From positions 32,677 through 96,676 of the forward strand of contig NZ_JRPB02000007.1 in NCBI RefSeq assembly GCF_000765695.2: DNA of 64,000 nt. The letters run 5' to 3'. The DNA is from Helicobacter sp. MIT 11-5569. Lineage in GTDB: Bacteria; Campylobacterota; Campylobacteria; Campylobacterales; Helicobacteraceae. Each line of letters opens with the position of its first letter. Positions within the stretch are counted from its first letter, which is position 1. A program made the translations under genes and the position numbers. The notes under the pieces were generated by a model, which made no database searches, had not been told where the DNA came from, and was given only the letters and a program-made list of their open reading frames with translations. Positions 17,766 through 36,130 of this stretch are shown piece by piece.

Positions 17766-18296
17766 ATGGCATTGTATTGGTATGCAATTCAAACATATTT
17801 TGGTAGCGAACAAGCTGTAAAACGTGGTATTGAAAATCTAGTGAGCGAACATCACTTAGAAGAAAGAATCACAGATATTGTTGTTCCAACAGAAGATATT
17901 ATCGAAGTGAAAAACAACAAGAAAAAAATTAGCGAACGCAGTCTTTACCCGGGGTATGTTTTTGTAAAAATTGATTTAGATACAGCATTGTGGCACACCA
18001 TTCAATCTTTGCCTAAAGTGAGTCGTTTTATTGGAGAATCCAAAAAACCGACACCTTTGAGCGAAGCAGATATTAATCATATTATCGAAAAAGTGCAAAA
18101 TCGCGCAGCTCCAAAGCCAAAAATTATTTTTGAGGCAGGAGAAGTTGTCCGAATCATTGAAGGTCCTTTTGCAAACTTCACAGGCACGGTAGAAGAATAT
18201 GATATGGAGCATAGAAAATTAAAACTCAATGTTTCAATCTTTGGTCGAAGCACTCCGATTGAAATACTTTATTCACAAGTGGAAAAAATAGTTTAA
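17766..18296 (+). CDS. nusG: Transcription termination/antitermination protein NusG
   Basis: Binds RNA polymerase to promote processivity and couples to Rho or ribosomal S10. The NGN domain begins ALYWYAIQTYFGSEQAVKRG and includes LYPGYVFVKI. The C-terminal KOW motif is visible as FEAGEVVRIIEGPFANFTGTV. ATG 17766 was preferred over an in-frame TTG at 17760, since AGGA sits 7 nt upstream of the ATG. 176 residues, a normal length. Confidence 0.97.
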   Translation: MALYWYAIQTYFGSEQAVKRGIENLVSEHHLEERITDIVVPTEDIIEVKNNKKKISERSLYPGYVFVKIDLDTALWHTIQSLPKVSRFIGESKKPTPLSEADINHIIEKVQNRAAPKPKIIFEAGEVVRIIEGPFANFTGTVEEYDMEHRKLKLNVSIFGRSTPIEILYSQVEKIV

Positions 18297-18318
18297 TAAC
18301 TAAAAACAAGGATAAGTT

Positions 18319-18744
18319 ATGGCAAAAAAAATTGTTGGCGAACTTAAGCTTCAGATTCCAGCAGGAAAAGCAAATCCATCTCCACCCGTAGGTCCAGCAT
18401 TAGGGCAACGCGGTGTGAATATTATGGAATTCTGTAAAGCATTTAATGAGAAAACAAAAGATATGGGAAATTTTAATATTCCTGTAATTATTACTGTTTA
18501 TCAAGATAAAAGTTTTACTTTTATTACTAAAAAACCTCCTGTTACAGATTTGATTAAAAAAGCAGCAGGAATCCAAAAAGGTTCAGACAATCCTCTAAAA
18601 AACAAAGTAGGAAAGCTAACAAAAGCTCAAGTTTTGGATATTGTCAAAACAAAAATGGATGATTTAAATGCAAACACAGAAGAAGCGGCAATTAAAATTG
18701 TTGAGGGAAGTGCTCGTAGTATGGGCATTGAAGTTGTAGATTAA
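18319..18744 (+). CDS. rplK: 50S ribosomal protein L11
   Basis: A 141-residue component of the GTPase-associated centre that binds 23S rRNA with L10. The proline-rich hinge region [19 protein letters not shown] and the RNA-binding C-terminal half ([24 protein letters not shown]) are both present. It lies 22 nt after nusG and 22 nt before rplA. Confidence 0.98.
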   Translation: MAKKIVGELKLQIPAGKANPSPPVGPALGQRGVNIMEFCKAFNEKTKDMGNFNIPVIITVYQDKSFTFITKKPPVTDLIKKAAGIQKGSDNPLKNKVGKLTKAQVLDIVKTKMDDLNANTEEAAIKIVEGSARSMGIEVVD

Positions 18745-18766
18745 AAAGACGCGTTGGAGTATAGAA

Positions 18767-19471
18767 ATGGCAAAAAAATTAACAAAAAGAATGCAGAATC
18801 TTCTTAATAAAGTGGATTGCACGAAAATATACGATATTACAACCGCTTCTGCAACAGTTAAGTCTTTAGCATCTGCTAAGTTTGATGAAACAGTTGAAGT
18901 TGCGTTAAGTTTAGGTGTAGATCCAAGACATGCAGACCAAATGATTCGTGGTGCTGTTGTGTTGCCTAATGGCACAGGAAAAAGTGTGCGTGTGGCAGTT
19001 TTTGCAAAAGGTGCAAAGGCAGATGAGGCAAAAGCAGCAGGAGCTGATGTTGTTGGTGATGATGATTTAGCAGAGCAAATCAAAAATGGTGATTTGAATT
19101 TTGATATGGTGATTGCAACACCAGATATGATGGCACTTGTAGGTAAAGTAGGTAGAATCCTAGGACCAAAAGGCTTAATGCCAAATCCAAAAACAGGCAC
19201 TGTTACAATGGAAATCTCAAAAGCTGTTAGCAATGCAAAAAGCGGGCAAGTAAATTATCGTGTAGATAAAAAAGGTATCATTCACGCCCCAGTTGGCAAA
19301 GCAAGTTTTGATGCAAAAAAACTTGAAGAAAACATCATTGCGCTTGTAAAAAATATTAATAAGCAAAAACCAGCAAGTGCTAAAGGCAAATATATTAAAA
19401 ATGCAACATTAGCTTTAACAATGAGTCCATCTTTAACACTTGATGCTCAAGAGCTAATTGATATGAAATAA
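18767..19471 (+). CDS. rplA: 50S ribosomal protein L1
   Basis: Forms the L1 stalk that moves E-site tRNA; in many bacteria it also represses translation of the L11-L1 mRNA. 234 residues, with the signature [18 protein letters not shown] and the [18 protein letters not shown] segment. A leader with a large hairpin separates it from rplJ. Confidence 0.98.
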   Translation: MAKKLTKRMQNLLNKVDCTKIYDITTASATVKSLASAKFDETVEVALSLGVDPRHADQMIRGAVVLPNGTGKSVRVAVFAKGAKADEAKAAGADVVGDDDLAEQIKNGDLNFDMVIATPDMMALVGKVGRILGPKGLMPNPKTGTVTMEISKAVSNAKSGQVNYRVDKKGIIHAPVGKASFDAKKLEENIIALVKNINKQKPASAKGKYIKNATLALTMSPSLTLDAQELIDMK

Positions 19472-19491
19472 TTTATTCTTGTTTTTATCTT

Positions 19492-19548
19492 AGACTAATG
19501 ACTATAGGGGCTTTAGCTTAAAAATTACCCTATATAAGTCTTTCGTCT
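19492..19548 (+). promoter_or_regulatory. L10 leader-like hairpin before rplJ
   Basis: Nested complementary arms AGAC/GTCT (19492-19495 with 19545-19548), GAC/GTC (19500-19502 with 19538-19540) and TATAGGG/CCCTATA (19503-19509 with 19528-19534), separated by small internal loops, form one long imperfect stem-loop immediately upstream of the rplJ Shine-Dalgarno. Position and architecture match the autoregulatory L10(L12)4-binding leader known in other bacteria. The assignment is structural inference. Confidence 0.6.
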
Positions 19549-19560
19549 GAAAGGAGGTTA

Positions 19561-20046
19561 ATGATGACAAAAGCAGAAAAAACCGCTCTAATTGAAAATC
19601 TAACTGCTGAATTTAAAGCATCAAATGCAATTATTGTTTGTGATTATAAAGGTTTGACAGTTAAAGAGTTGGAATCTTTAAGAGCAAGCGCAAGAGAGCA
19701 AAATGCAAAAGTTCAAGTGATTAAAAATACACTTGCGTCAATTGCATTGAAAAATTCTAGCATTGAAGGATTAGAGTTAAAAGAGAATAATATTTTTGTT
19801 TGGAGTGAAGATCAAATTTCTCTAGCAAAAGTTGTTAGCAAATTCTCAAGTTCTGTGGGTGGAAAGTTAGCAATCAAAATAGGTTGTCTTGAAGGCGAAG
19901 TCGTGGATGCAAAACATATAGAAGCTGTTTCGAAACTCCCATCCAAAGAAGAGCTTATTGGTATGTTGTTGTCCGTTTGGACTGCTCCTGCTCGTTATTT
20001 TGTTACAGGGCTGGATAATTTACGCAAACAAAAAGAAGCGCAATAA
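19561..20046 (+). CDS. rplJ: 50S ribosomal protein L10
   Basis: Anchors L7/L12 dimers on the ribosomal stalk. 161 residues, with the N-terminal rRNA-binding region ([19 protein letters not shown]) and a C-terminal helix that binds L12 ([14 protein letters not shown]). GGAGG precedes two tandem ATG codons (19561 and 19564); either may be the start, and GGAGG spacing slightly favours the second. Followed 16 nt later by rplL. Confidence 0.97.
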   Translation: MMTKAEKTALIENLTAEFKASNAIIVCDYKGLTVKELESLRASAREQNAKVQVIKNTLASIALKNSSIEGLELKENNIFVWSEDQISLAKVVSKFSSSVGGKLAIKIGCLEGEVVDAKHIEAVSKLPSKEELIGMLLSVWTAPARYFVTGLDNLRKQKEAQ

Positions 20047-20062
20047 ATATTAGGAGAAAATT

Positions 20063-20440
20063 ATGGCAATTTCAAAAGAAGATGTATTAGAGTATATTGG
20101 TAACCTTTCTGTTATGGAACTTTCAGAGCTTGTAAAAGCTTTTGAAGAGAAATTTGGTGTTTCTGCAGCTCCAACAGTTGTTGCAGGTGCTGCTTCTGGC
20201 GGTGGCGGTGCTGCTTCTTCTGAAGAAAAAACAGAATTTGATATTATTCTTACAGATAGTGGGGATAAGAAAATCAATGTTATTAAGGTTGTAAGAGAAG
20301 TAACAGGGCTTGGGTTAAAAGAAGCAAAAGATGCGGTTGAAAAAACTCCATTTACTGTTAAAGAAGGCATTAAGAAAGAAGACGCTGATGCAATCAAGGC
20401 AAAATTTGAAGAAGCTGGTGCGAAAGTCGATATTAAATAA
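20063..20440 (+). CDS. rplL: 50S ribosomal protein L7/L12
   Basis: Stalk protein that recruits translational GTPases. 125 residues: N-terminal dimerisation domain ([16 protein letters not shown]), an Ala/Gly hinge ([14 protein letters not shown], residues ~36-50) and the C-terminal domain ending [20 protein letters not shown]...GAKVDIK. AGGAG lies 8 nt before the ATG. Confidence 0.98.
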   Translation: MAISKEDVLEYIGNLSVMELSELVKAFEEKFGVSAAPTVVAGAASGGGGAASSEEKTEFDIILTDSGDKKINVIKVVREVTGLGLKEAKDAVEKTPFTVKEGIKKEDADAIKAKFEEAGAKVDIK

Positions 20441-20445
20441 TTTTT

Positions 20446-20475
20446 TGGGGGCTTTGTGTCCCCATTTTCATTTTT
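20446..20475 (+). terminator. rplL-rpoBC attenuator
   Basis: TGGGG (20446-20450) pairs with CCCCA (20460-20464) around a 9-nt loop and is followed by a TTTTCATTTTT run. It sits between rplL and rpoBC, where a partial terminator classically lowers polymerase expression relative to L7/L12. Confidence 0.7.
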
Positions 20476-20507
20476 CTTCCAAAATTCTACATTTATTATA
20501 GAGGTAA

Positions 20508-29156
<8,649 letters not shown>

Positions 29157-29177
29157 CCATAAAGACCAAAATATTTA

Positions 29178-29198
29178 TTAAGGTTATTTAAACCTTAA
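29178..29198 (+). terminator. Weak hairpin after rpoBC
   Basis: TTAAGGTT and AACCTTAA form a perfect 8-bp stem with a 5-nt loop, 22 nt after the rpoBC stop. Only a short T run follows, so it is a weak terminator, attenuator or processing site. Confidence 0.5.
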
Positions 29199-29226
29199 TT
29201 TAAGTGAGAATAAAGTGTGATTTGCA

Positions 29227-29232
29227 TATAAT
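29227..29232 (+). promoter_or_regulatory. Candidate -10 element for rpsL-rpsG-fusA
   Basis: A perfect TATAAT lies 45 nt upstream of the rpsL start in the 120-nt gap after rpoBC. No strong -35 is seen. It would allow independent transcription of the str-type genes. Confidence 0.55.
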
Positions 29233-29276
29233 CCGCTTCATTTTCTCTATTAAAATTTTTTTAAGAAGGAATAAAA

Positions 29277-30136
<860 letters not shown>

Positions 30137-30220
30137 AATATGCTGTTGGGGATTTTTTATAAGATTCCCTAGGCTCTCTACTCACAAAATCTCAAATTAT
30201 TTATCCTAAAGGATTTAAAA

Positions 30221-32302
30221 ATGGCAAGAAAGACTCCACTAAATAAAATTAGAAATATTGGAATCGCGGCGCATATTGACGCAGGTAAAACAACAACTTC
30301 AGAAAGAATCTTATTTTATACAGGTGTAAGCCATAAAATCGGTGAAGTGCATGATGGTGCAGCTACAATGGATTGGATGGAGCAAGAAAAGGAGCGTGGA
30401 ATCACAATTACTTCTGCGGCGACAACTTGTTTTTGGAAAGATTATCAAATTAATTTAATTGACACCCCCGGACACGTGGATTTTACGATTGAAGTTGAGC
30501 GTTCAATGCGTGTTTTAGATGGTGCTGTTGCGGTATTTTGTTCGGTAGGTGGCGTGCAGCCACAGAGTGAAACCGTTTGGAGACAAGCAAACAAATATGG
30601 TGTTCCTAGAATCGTATTTGTTAATAAAATGGATAGAATTGGTGCAAATTTTTATAATGTGGAATCCCAAATTGCTACAAGATTAAAGGCTAAACCAGTG
30701 CCGCTCGTAATCCCAATTGGTGCTGAAGATAACTTTAAAGGAGTTGTGGATCTTGTCAATATGAAAGCAATTGTTTGGAATGACGAATCTATGGGCGCGA
30801 AATATGATATTGAAGAAATTCCAGCAGAATTAATGGATAAAGCGCAAGAATATCGTGAGAAGTTACTTGAAGCCGTTGCTGAGCAAGATGAAGTAACAAT
30901 GGAAAAATATTTAGGTGGCGAAGAATTAAGCGTTGAAGAAATTAAAGCAGGAATCAAAAAAGGTTGCTTGGCAATGGATATGATTCCAATGTTATGTGGT
31001 TCAAGCTTTAAAAATAAAGGTGTGCAAACATTATTAGATGCTGTTGTTGAATATTTGCCAGCGCCAACAGAAGTTGCAGATATTCGTGGTGTAGATCCAA
31101 AAGATGAAGAAAAAGAAATTAGTGTAAAATCTACTGATAATGGAGAATTTGCAGGACTTGCATTTAAGATTATGACAGACCCATTTGTGGGACAACTAAC
31201 ATTCGTTCGTGTTTATCGTGGAAGTTTGGAATCTGGAAGTTATGTGCTTAACTCTACAAAAGGCAAGAAAGAGCGCGTAGGAAGATTGCTTAAAATGCAT
31301 TCTAATAAGCGTGAAGATATTAAAGAAGTTTATGCAGGTGAAATTTGCGCATTTGTAGGTTTAAAAGAAACTTTGACAGGAGATACGCTTTGTTCTGAAA
31401 AAGAACCCGTTGTATTAGAAAGAATGGAATTCCCAGACTCTGTTATTTCTATTGCTGTTGAGCCAAAAACTAAAGCAGACCAAGAAAAAATGGCTCTAGC
31501 ACTTGCGAAACTTGCTGAAGAAGATCCAAGTTTTAGGGTGCATACAGATGAAGAATCTGGGCAAACAATTATTTCTGGTATGGGTGAATTACACCTAGAA
31601 ATCATTGTAGATAGATTAAAGCGTGAATTTAAGGTAGAGGCAGAAGTTGGACAACCACAAGTTGCTTTCCGCGAAACAATTCGCCAAAGCGTAGAGCAAG
31701 AATGCAAATATGCTAAACAATCCGGCGGTCGCGGACAATATGGACATGTCTTCATTAGGCTTGAGCCACAAGAGCCGGGCAAAGGTTATGAATTTGTCAA
31801 TAATATTAGCGGTGGTGTAATTCCTAAAGAATATATTCCCGCTGTTGATAAAGGGATTCAAGAAGCAATGCAAAATGGTGTGCTAGCAGGCTATCCAGTA
31901 GTGGATTTCAAGGTTACATTATTTGATGGTAGCTACCATGATGTGGATTCTTCTGAAATGGCATTTAAAATTGCGGGTTCTATGGCGTTTAAAGATGCTT
32001 GTCGTAAAGCAGGTGCAGTTTTACTAGAGCCAATGATGAAAGTAGAAGTAGAAGTGCCTGAAGAATATATGGGTGATGTAATTGGGGATTTAAATCGCAG
32101 ACGTGGGCAAATTAATTCTATGGACGATAGAATGGGCTTAAAAATTGTTAATGCGTTTGTTCCACTTGCTGAAATGTTTGGGTATTCAACAGATTTACGT
32201 TCTGCAACACAAGGACGAGGAACTTACACAATGGAATTTGACCACTATGGTGAAGTTCCAAGTAATATTTCTAAAGAAATTATGGAAAAACGCAACGGAT
32301 AA
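30221..32302 (+). CDS. fusA: Elongation factor G
   Basis: Translocase GTPase, 693 residues. Motifs: AHIDAGKTT (G1), RGITI (G2), DTPGHVDF (G3), NKMD (G4). Domain IV is seen near [10 protein letters not shown], and domain V contains [18 protein letters not shown] lies before the ATG. It is the last gene of the operon; two hairpins follow. Confidence 0.99.
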   Translation: MARKTPLNKIRNIGIAAHIDAGKTTTSERILFYTGVSHKIGEVHDGAATMDWMEQEKERGITITSAATTCFWKDYQINLIDTPGHVDFTIEVERSMRVLDGAVAVFCSVGGVQPQSETVWRQANKYGVPRIVFVNKMDRIGANFYNVESQIATRLKAKPVPLVIPIGAEDNFKGVVDLVNMKAIVWNDESMGAKYDIEEIPAELMDKAQEYREKLLEAVAEQDEVTMEKYLGGEELSVEEIKAGIKKGCLAMDMIPMLCGSSFKNKGVQTLLDAVVEYLPAPTEVADIRGVDPKDEEKEISVKSTDNGEFAGLAFKIMTDPFVGQLTFVRVYRGSLESGSYVLNSTKGKKERVGRLLKMHSNKREDIKEVYAGEICAFVGLKETLTGDTLCSEKEPVVLERMEFPDSVISIAVEPKTKADQEKMALALAKLAEEDPSFRVHTDEESGQTIISGMGELHLEIIVDRLKREFKVEAEVGQPQVAFRETIRQSVEQECKYAKQSGGRGQYGHVFIRLEPQEPGKGYEFVNNISGGVIPKEYIPAVDKGIQEAMQNGVLAGYPVVDFKVTLFDGSYHDVDSSEMAFKIAGSMAFKDACRKAGAVLLEPMMKVEVEVPEEYMGDVIGDLNRRRGQINSMDDRMGLKIVNAFVPLAEMFGYSTDLRSATQGRGTYTMEFDHYGEVPSNISKEIMEKRNG

Positions 32303-32332
32303 GCATTTCTTAATTATAACCCTCCCAATAAG

Positions 32333-32359
32333 ATAAAGTTTAGTTAGCCTAAACTTTAT
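32333..32359 (+). terminator. Hairpin after fusA
   Basis: An 11-bp perfect inverted repeat (ATAAAGTTTAG and CTAAACTTTAT) with a 5-nt loop, 31 nt after the fusA stop. It lacks a T run, so it may be a stabilising or processing hairpin more than a strong terminator. Confidence 0.55.
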
Positions 32360-32375
32360 ACGCATAGAACCCAAC

Positions 32376-32407
32376 TGATAGGGTAGAGTATAAAATCTAT
32401 CCTATCA
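32376..32407 (+). repeat. Second 3' hairpin after fusA
   Basis: TGATAGGGTAGA pairs with TCTATCCTATCA over 12 bp with one G-U, with an 8-nt A/T loop. Together with the preceding hairpin it makes a structured 3' region of the fusA transcript. Confidence 0.5.
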
Positions 32408-32707
32408 AGAAGTAGCTTAAATCATATCAAATCTCATTGAAATACTCTTTTCTTATTCTCAATAAAGGCAAAAAGTTTAATCGACTTACTTTTTCTTGTC
32501 GGGGAGAGTTTTTCTAGTTGGAGATAATTTTATTAACTTGATTCTTATTTATTAAGATATTATGTAGTTTTTGCATCATTTGCGGAGTTTCTTAAATACA
32601 GATTCCATATTTATCCTCTCCCTTTGTTTTTCTCAAATTTAATTTCAATAAGCTGATAGATAATTTCAGCTTAAAATCTTTAATTTAGGGAGTTTTATTA
32701 TAGATTG
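32408..32707. other. Gene-free spacer between fusA and tRNA-Ser
   Basis: About 300 bp without a convincing gene. An 8-bp inverted repeat (TAAGCTGA at 32649 and TCAGCTTA at 32666) lies just past tRNA-Ser and may end the minus-strand tRNA transcript. On the minus strand, 32576-32608 is a 10-codon ORF (MESVFKKLRK) with an unusually good GGGAGAGG site. I see no known RNA family here. Confidence 0.5.
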
Positions 32708-32795
32708 TGGCCGGGAGAGAGGGATTCGAACCCCCGGAGGTGTGACCCTCAACGGTTTTCAAGACCGCCGCTTTCGACCACTCAGCCATCTCCCG
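32708..32795 (-). tRNA. tRNA-Ser (UGA)
   Basis: 88 nt with a long variable arm. Acceptor CGGGAGA/TCTCCCG, anticodon TGA in CTTGAAA, discriminator G, encoded CCA. Last tRNA of the minus-strand cluster. Confidence 0.94.
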
Positions 32796-32796
32796 A

Positions 32797-32949
32797 TTAT
32801 TCAGCAGTTTTTTCTTCAACCCAACTAGCACCTTGATTGACTTTCTTTTTAGACCAGTCATAAACTTCTTTTGAATCTTCCTTTACTCCACTCCATGTGT
32901 TGGAACACCCAAAAAATGCTAAGATAAGAATCGCACTCAAATAACGCAT
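32797..32949 (-). CDS. Small entericidin-like lipoprotein
   Basis: A 50-residue ORF between tRNA-Cys and tRNA-Ser. AGGAG lies just before the ATG. The signal peptide MRYLSAILILAFFGC ends in a lipobox (FFGC), so Cys15 would be lipidated. The mature part starts CSNTWSGVKEDSKEVYDW, which resembles the CNTxxGxGxD pattern of entericidin A/B. The remainder is charged and helical. It has no promoter of its own that I can see and is probably made from the tRNA transcript. Entericidin function (envelope bacteriolysis) is family knowledge and only tentatively applies. Confidence 0.75.
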   Translation of the reverse strand: MRYLSAILILAFFGCSNTWSGVKEDSKEVYDWSKKKVNQGASWVEEKTAE

Positions 32950-32965
32950 TCTTGCTCCTAAAATT

Positions 32966-33040
32966 TGGAGGCGACACCCAGATTTGAACTGGGGAATCAG
33001 AGCTTTGCAGGCTCCTGCCTTACCACTTGGCTATGTCGCC
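32966..33040 (-). tRNA. tRNA-Cys (GCA)
   Basis: 75 nt, acceptor GGCGACA/TGTCGCC, anticodon GCA, discriminator U as required for tRNA-Cys, encoded CCA. Confidence 0.95.
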
Positions 33041-33046
33041 ACCTCG

Positions 33047-33133
33047 TGGTGCCCGGGGCCGGACTTGAACCGGCACGGACGTAATGTCCGAGGGATTTTA
33101 AGTCCCTTGTGTCTACCATTTCACCACCCGGGC
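33047..33133 (-). tRNA. tRNA-Leu (UAA)
   Basis: 87-nt class II tRNA. Acceptor GCCCGGG/CCCGGGC, anticodon TAA, long variable arm, discriminator A, encoded CCA. Confidence 0.95.
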
Positions 33134-33171
33134 TTATGCTACGCAAGAAATTTTACTTTTATGATTTTTAG

Positions 33172-33246
33172 TGGAGCGGGAGACGGGGATCGAACCCGCG
33201 GCCCCAACCTTGGCAAGGTTATGCTCTACCACTGAGCTACTCCCGC
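33172..33246 (-). tRNA. tRNA-Gly (GCC)
   Basis: 75 nt, acceptor GCGGGAG/CTCCCGC, anticodon GCC in TTGCCAA, encoded CCA. First gene of the minus-strand tRNA cluster. Confidence 0.95.
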
Positions 33247-33263
33247 ATAAAAGTGAGAGCAAA

Positions 33264-33292
33264 ATTATAGCAACGCCTTTTAAAAAAATCAA
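33264..33292 (-). promoter_or_regulatory. Sigma-70 promoter of the Gly-Leu-Cys-lipoprotein-Ser cluster
   Basis: Reading the minus strand, TTGATT (33292-33287) and TATAAT (33269-33264) are separated by exactly 17 bp and lie 18 nt upstream of tRNA-Gly. Confidence 0.75.
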
Positions 33293-33319
33293 GATATTTT
33301 AGGTAAAAATGGCAAAAAA

Positions 33320-33328
33320 TGATAGAAT
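33320..33328 (+). promoter_or_regulatory. Extended -10 for the DUF3298-like gene
   Basis: TGaTAGAAT lies 34 nt before the ATG at 33363. The same extended -10 form occurs upstream of tuf. There is no clear -35. Confidence 0.5.
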
Positions 33329-33362
33329 TCCAAATCTTTAATTTTAATAAGGAATTTTGATA

Positions 33363-34499
33363 ATGAAACGACAAAGTTTAAAATTGAGTGCGTTTTTTGG
33401 GGCTTTTATATTATATTTTAGCGCACCTTCTGTGCTGCTAGGTTCTACTATGGATTTTAGCTATCAGACTTTTGTGTTACCACAAACTTTTTTGCAATCC
33501 AAGCTTTTTGTTCCAATCAAAAAAGTTTCCAAACAACAATATTCCCTCCTTTTTGTTGCAGATTCCAAAGAAGGAATCTTGTATGCGGGAAATCAAGCTT
33601 TAGGTCGTTGTGTGCCTTTGATAGATGAAAAGTCGCAATTTAGAGAATCTAACGCGGTTAAAAATGGCACACTCCAATGCAAAAATTTATCTTTCAAGGT
33701 TGAAAATGGAGTAATCACAGAAGCTTTTAATGCTAAAAGTAGCGAAAAACTAAACCTTGAAATTACAGATTCCTTTGTGCTAAAAAGCCAAGAAGCAAGC
33801 TATGAGTATCCCAAAAAATCTAAAAGAAATCCCGCAACTAGTGCCAAAGTTTCTACGCAGTTTTATTGTTCTGATGATTTAAAGATTCAAGAATCTTTAG
33901 AAGTTTTGTATGGGGTTAAGTTTGATTGCAAAAATGCTCAAAAAGTATTTTTGGAGATAGCGCAAGATTCTATGTGGAGTTTTTTAGAAGATTTCCAAGA
34001 AGAAACTGAAATTAAAAATGAAGAAAAAGCAATGGAAGAGTTTTTAAAGTTTTCATCATTAGAGCAACTTGATGGAGATTCTTTGTATTATTTTGATGAG
34101 AATTTGCGCGTGTTTTTGCATGATAATTATCTCTATACAGGTGGTGCGCATGGTATGAAAAGTCAATGGGGTGTTATTTTGTCCAAAACAAATCATGAAA
34201 TTTTGGATTTGACATCTTTGATTGATTTTCAAAACCCAAAACTAAAAAACTTGCTTTGGCAAGAATACCAAAATTATCTCAAAAAACTAGGCGATACAGG
34301 CGAGCCTTATACAGATTTGGAATCTTTTTATACTTCTAAGGCAGTTTTAATTGATTATGATTCTTTTGTTTTTATTTACCAGCCTTACGAGATTATGCCT
34401 TATGCGTATGGAATCATTAAGCTTAAGATTCCATTAGAGCAAATGGCGCAATTTGTTCAAGCAACTAAGACTCCCCTTGAATCTCTTTTTGTTAAATAA
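33363..34499 (+). CDS. Secreted DUF3298/RsiV-like protein
   Basis: About 378 residues. An N-terminal signal peptide (LSAFFGAFILYFSAPSVLLG) points to export. The C-terminal half has the DUF3298 hallmark FLHDNYLYTGGAHGMKSQWG followed by LSKTNHEILDLTSLI, as in RsiV/PdaC-like proteins. ATG 33363 is preferred over TTG 33357, since AAGGA then sits at a usable distance. Function in Helicobacter is unknown; relatives bind lysozyme or peptidoglycan fragments. Confidence 0.7.
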   Translation: MKRQSLKLSAFFGAFILYFSAPSVLLGSTMDFSYQTFVLPQTFLQSKLFVPIKKVSKQQYSLLFVADSKEGILYAGNQALGRCVPLIDEKSQFRESNAVKNGTLQCKNLSFKVENGVITEAFNAKSSEKLNLEITDSFVLKSQEASYEYPKKSKRNPATSAKVSTQFYCSDDLKIQESLEVLYGVKFDCKNAQKVFLEIAQDSMWSFLEDFQEETEIKNEEKAMEEFLKFSSLEQLDGDSLYYFDENLRVFLHDNYLYTGGAHGMKSQWGVILSKTNHEILDLTSLIDFQNPKLKNLLWQEYQNYLKKLGDTGEPYTDLESFYTSKAVLIDYDSFVFIYQPYEIMPYAYGIIKLKIPLEQMAQFVQATKTPLESLFVK

Positions 34500-34510
34500 G
34501 CCCATAAATT

Positions 34511-34519
34511 TGCTATAAT
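34511..34519 (+). promoter_or_regulatory. Extended -10 for the tlpA-like gene and ftsY
   Basis: TGcTATAAT just after the preceding stop codon, 26 nt before the start at 34545. A good match to the extended -10 consensus. Confidence 0.6.
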
Positions 34520-34544
34520 GGGCATTTTTATGCAAGGAAAAATG

Positions 34545-35189
34545 ATGAAATGGATTAAATTTAGCGTAATTTTTGGGTTGCTTTGTTTTGGCTTTTTGGG
34601 TTGTGAAAAAGAAAAGGGACAAGATGGGCAAATAGAGCAAAGCATTAAAGAGAAAAAGCCAGAGATTTTAGAGAATCTTATCTTGCAAAGCAGTGATGAG
34701 ACAACATTAATCATTAATCAAATACCGCCAAAAGAACAAGGTAATTTTAAAAATATTGAATCCAAAAAAGAAAATATTTTGAAAAATCTTATCGTTACAA
34801 CGCAACAAGAAAATCTTAAAATATTAGTTTTTTTCACAACTTGGTGCGACCCTTGTAAAGGAATCCTGCCACATTTAGAGAATCTCAAAAAACAATTTGG
34901 CGAACAAATTTCATTTTATGGAATCCCAATAGATGATTTAGTAGGAGAAGTGGAAAACTTCAAAGGTATTATGCAAATCTTTAATGAAGAAAATGCTACC
35001 ACAATGCCTTTGATATTAGATGCAAATCGCTCTAAACTATTCAATGCGCTTGGAGGGATTGAGGGTGTGCCGCTCCTTGCTTTATACGATAAAGATGGAC
35101 ATTATATTATCCATTATTTAGGCGCAATCCCAGAAGAAATGATAGAGTTTGACCTTTCGCATAATTTATCTAAAATAAAGGCGCATTAA
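34545..35189 (+). CDS. TlpA-like thioredoxin-fold lipoprotein
   Basis: About 214 residues. The signal peptide ends in a lipobox (LCFGFLGC). After a ~75-residue Glu/Lys-rich spacer, the thioredoxin domain begins near [19 protein letters not shown] with the redox pair CDPC. A cis-Pro region follows at [10 protein letters not shown]. It is likely a periplasm-facing, membrane-anchored disulfide reductase. Of two adjacent ATG codons I chose 34545, since AAGGA is 6 nt away from it. It overlaps ftsY at TAATG. Confidence 0.82.
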   Translation: MKWIKFSVIFGLLCFGFLGCEKEKGQDGQIEQSIKEKKPEILENLILQSSDETTLIINQIPPKEQGNFKNIESKKENILKNLIVTTQQENLKILVFFTTWCDPCKGILPHLENLKKQFGEQISFYGIPIDDLVGEVENFKGIMQIFNEENATTMPLILDANRSKLFNALGGIEGVPLLALYDKDGHYIIHYLGAIPEEMIEFDLSHNLSKIKAH

Positions 35190-36082
35190 TGCTTGGAATC
35201 TTTAAAAGCACATTACAAAAAACCACACAAAATATTCGTGATTTACTCCCAAAGACGCATAAAAAAATTGACAAAGAAGCTTTAGAGGAAATCCTAATTG
35301 CCACAGATATGGATTATGATTTGCTTGAGATGATTTTAAGCCCACTTGGTGAGCAAATCAGTCGCAATGAGCTTGAAGTTGCGTTGCTTAGGTTGTTTCG
35401 TGGAGAAAGTTATTATGATAGTGTGCAGGCAAAAGTAGTAGAAGATAAGCCTAATGTGTGTCTTATTATTGGTGTGAATGGAGCGGGCAAAACGACAACG
35501 ATTGCTAAGCTTGCAAACCTCTATAAAAAACAAGGTAAAAGCGTGATTTTGGGCGCTGGAGACACCTTTAGGGCTGCTGCGATTGAACAACTCAAACTTT
35601 GGGGACAAAGGCTAAATCTCCCTGTTGTCGCTTCACAGATTGGACATGACCCTTCTGCTGTGGCTTTTGATACAATTACTTCAGCGGTTGCTAAAAACAT
35701 AGATGTAGCAATCATTGATACCGCAGGGAGATTGCATAATCAAAGTAATTTGCAACAAGAATTGCAAAAAATCACAAGAATTTGCGATAAGGCAAAAGCA
35801 GGTTCTCCCCACCAAAAAATTTTGATTTTAGATGGCACACAAGGCACTTCTAGCCTAGAGCAAGCAAAGATTTTTAGCCAAACTTTAGGAGGAATAGATG
35901 GCGTGATTGTTACTAAGCTTGATGGCACAAGCAAAGGCGGGGCGATTTTTAGTATGATTCATACTTTGCGCGTGCCGATTTTATATCTTGGTGTTGGAGA
36001 AAATGCGGAAGATTTAATCGCATTTAATCAAGAAGAATATATTGCTACGATTTTGGATTCTATTTTTGAACCAACTCACTAG
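35189..36082 (+). CDS. ftsY: Signal recognition particle receptor FtsY
   Basis: SRP-receptor GTPase that docks ribosome-nascent chains at the membrane. 297 residues: a short N domain, then the G domain with [44 protein letters not shown]. The acidic A domain of E. coli is missing, which is normal for this lineage. It starts in the overlap TAATG with the thioredoxin-like gene and is followed by radA. Confidence 0.97.
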   Translation: MLGIFKSTLQKTTQNIRDLLPKTHKKIDKEALEEILIATDMDYDLLEMILSPLGEQISRNELEVALLRLFRGESYYDSVQAKVVEDKPNVCLIIGVNGAGKTTTIAKLANLYKKQGKSVILGAGDTFRAAAIEQLKLWGQRLNLPVVASQIGHDPSAVAFDTITSAVAKNIDVAIIDTAGRLHNQSNLQQELQKITRICDKAKAGSPHQKILILDGTQGTSSLEQAKIFSQTLGGIDGVIVTKLDGTSKGGAIFSMIHTLRVPILYLGVGENAEDLIAFNQEEYIATILDSIFEPTH

Positions 36083-36130
36083 AGCAACACATACAAGCCA
36101 AATTAAAATCCATTCTTAAAAGGTTGCAAA

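Noticed and set aside
18664..19233. 189-residue minus-strand ORF opposite rplK/rplA
   Set aside because: It is antisense to two certain ribosomal genes, has a composition typical of a shadow frame and no ribosome-binding site.
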